DNA of 16,616 bases from Acanthaster planci (Eukaryota > Echinodermata > Asteroidea > Valvatida > Acanthasteridae): positions 165,991-182,606 of the forward strand of contig NW_019091590.1 in NCBI RefSeq assembly GCF_001949145.1, written 5' to 3'. The translations under genes were made by a program, and so were the position numbers. Shown here piece after piece: positions 16,410 through 16,616 of the stretch. The notes below the pieces were generated by a model, which had not been told where the DNA came from, searched no databases, and saw only the letters and a list, made by a program, of their open reading frames with translations. Within the stretch, counting starts at the first letter, position 1; each line of letters opens with the position of its first letter.

Positions 16410-16604
16410 GTGAGAACAGATCCTTACAACTATCATGATGAAATCTAAAGGCCAAAAGTGTACATTCCAGGAGGTAACATGCTATGCACTTTGTGCCTAT
16501 CTGTATTTGGTGTTCCCACGTCCATTTCCAGTAGTAGTGAGGATGAGGAAACTGAAGCCTGGGTCTGGAATGGGAATTGATGGCTGTGACTTTTTTTCCC
16601 ACAG

Positions 16605-16616
16605 CATGCCCATTAA
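16605..16616 (+). CDS. Start of the next exon (probable EGF), cut by window end
   Basis: A near-ideal acceptor (GACTTTTTTTCCCACAG) ends at 16604. In phase 1 the 12 remaining bases complete an Ala codon and read Cys-Pro-Leu. The residues A-C-P-L would fit C1 of an EGF domain, so the protein probably returns to EGF domains after HYR6. With only three full codons the domain type is inference. Confidence 0.55.
   Translation, partial: HAH

Larger units (their letters stand above)
1254..16616 (+). other. Partial gene: HYR/EGF mosaic extracellular protein (16 complete exons plus start of a 17th)
   Basis: The exons share one orientation, one intron phase (1-1) and GT-AG borders, and join into one open frame of 948 codons, so I read them as one gene. 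Domain order is HYR x3, EGF x10, HYR x3, then a probable further EGF. HYR is an immunoglobulin-fold module found in hyalin, SVEP1/polydom and related adhesion proteins. EGF domains are disulfide-bonded extracellular modules. The product should therefore be secreted or membrane-anchored and act in extracellular matrix or cell adhesion; that role is inferred from the domains. No N-terminus, C-terminus, signal peptide or membrane anchor is in view. The window could in principle hold two adjacent genes, but continuous phase and absence of a terminal exon argue against it. I do not recognise a specific orthologue. Confidence 0.85.

Noticed and set aside
1-16616. Bacterial features (operons, ribosome binding sites, CRISPR, insertion sequences)
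   Set aside because: The spliced, phase-1 exon structure and HYR/EGF domains show a metazoan gene. No array of spaced direct repeats was seen.

Overview
This is an internal slice of one large eukaryotic gene on the + strand. It encodes a secreted or cell-surface mosaic protein made of hyalin-repeat (HYR) and EGF-like domains. There is no start codon, signal peptide, transmembrane segment, stop codon or polyadenylation site that I can tie to the gene, so both ends lie outside the window. Many short, cysteine-patterned, one-domain exons with GT-AG borders lie in AT-rich introns of about 0.12 to 2.1 kb. With the HYR/EGF mosaic architecture, this suggests a marine invertebrate deuterostome (cephalochordate, hemichordate or echinoderm). 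I cannot name the species, and that group is an inference.

Layout: intron (1-1253); HYR1, HYR2 and HYR3 (1254-4264); ten EGF-like exons (5381-11586); HYR4, HYR5 and HYR6 (13056-16409); then the first 12 bases of another exon that looks like the start of an EGF domain (16605-16616). All sixteen complete exons begin and end in phase 1 and each encodes one domain. Joined, they give 948 uninterrupted codons. The coding part is about 17% of the window.

The most distinctive feature is the first half of the EGF block. EGF2, EGF3, EGF4 and EGF5 have eight cysteines instead of six. One extra Cys lies five residues before C4 (CxxYxC), and the other replaces the conserved Gly after C5 (CxxC[FY]xG). EGF1 has only the second extra Cys and EGF6 only the first, so the block is flanked by two domains that each have one apparently unpaired cysteine. 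EGF7 to EGF10 are ordinary six-Cys domains, and several carry Notch-type O-glycosylation consensus sites that the eight-Cys domains lack.

The introns hold repeats and decoys: a 254-bp inverted-repeat (MITE-like) element with 47-bp arms and a related solo arm in another intron, fragments resembling dispersed repeats, a long antisense ORF of unknown nature, and a few phase-compatible alternative acceptors. I recognise no tRNA, rRNA, CRISPR or bacterial-type feature.
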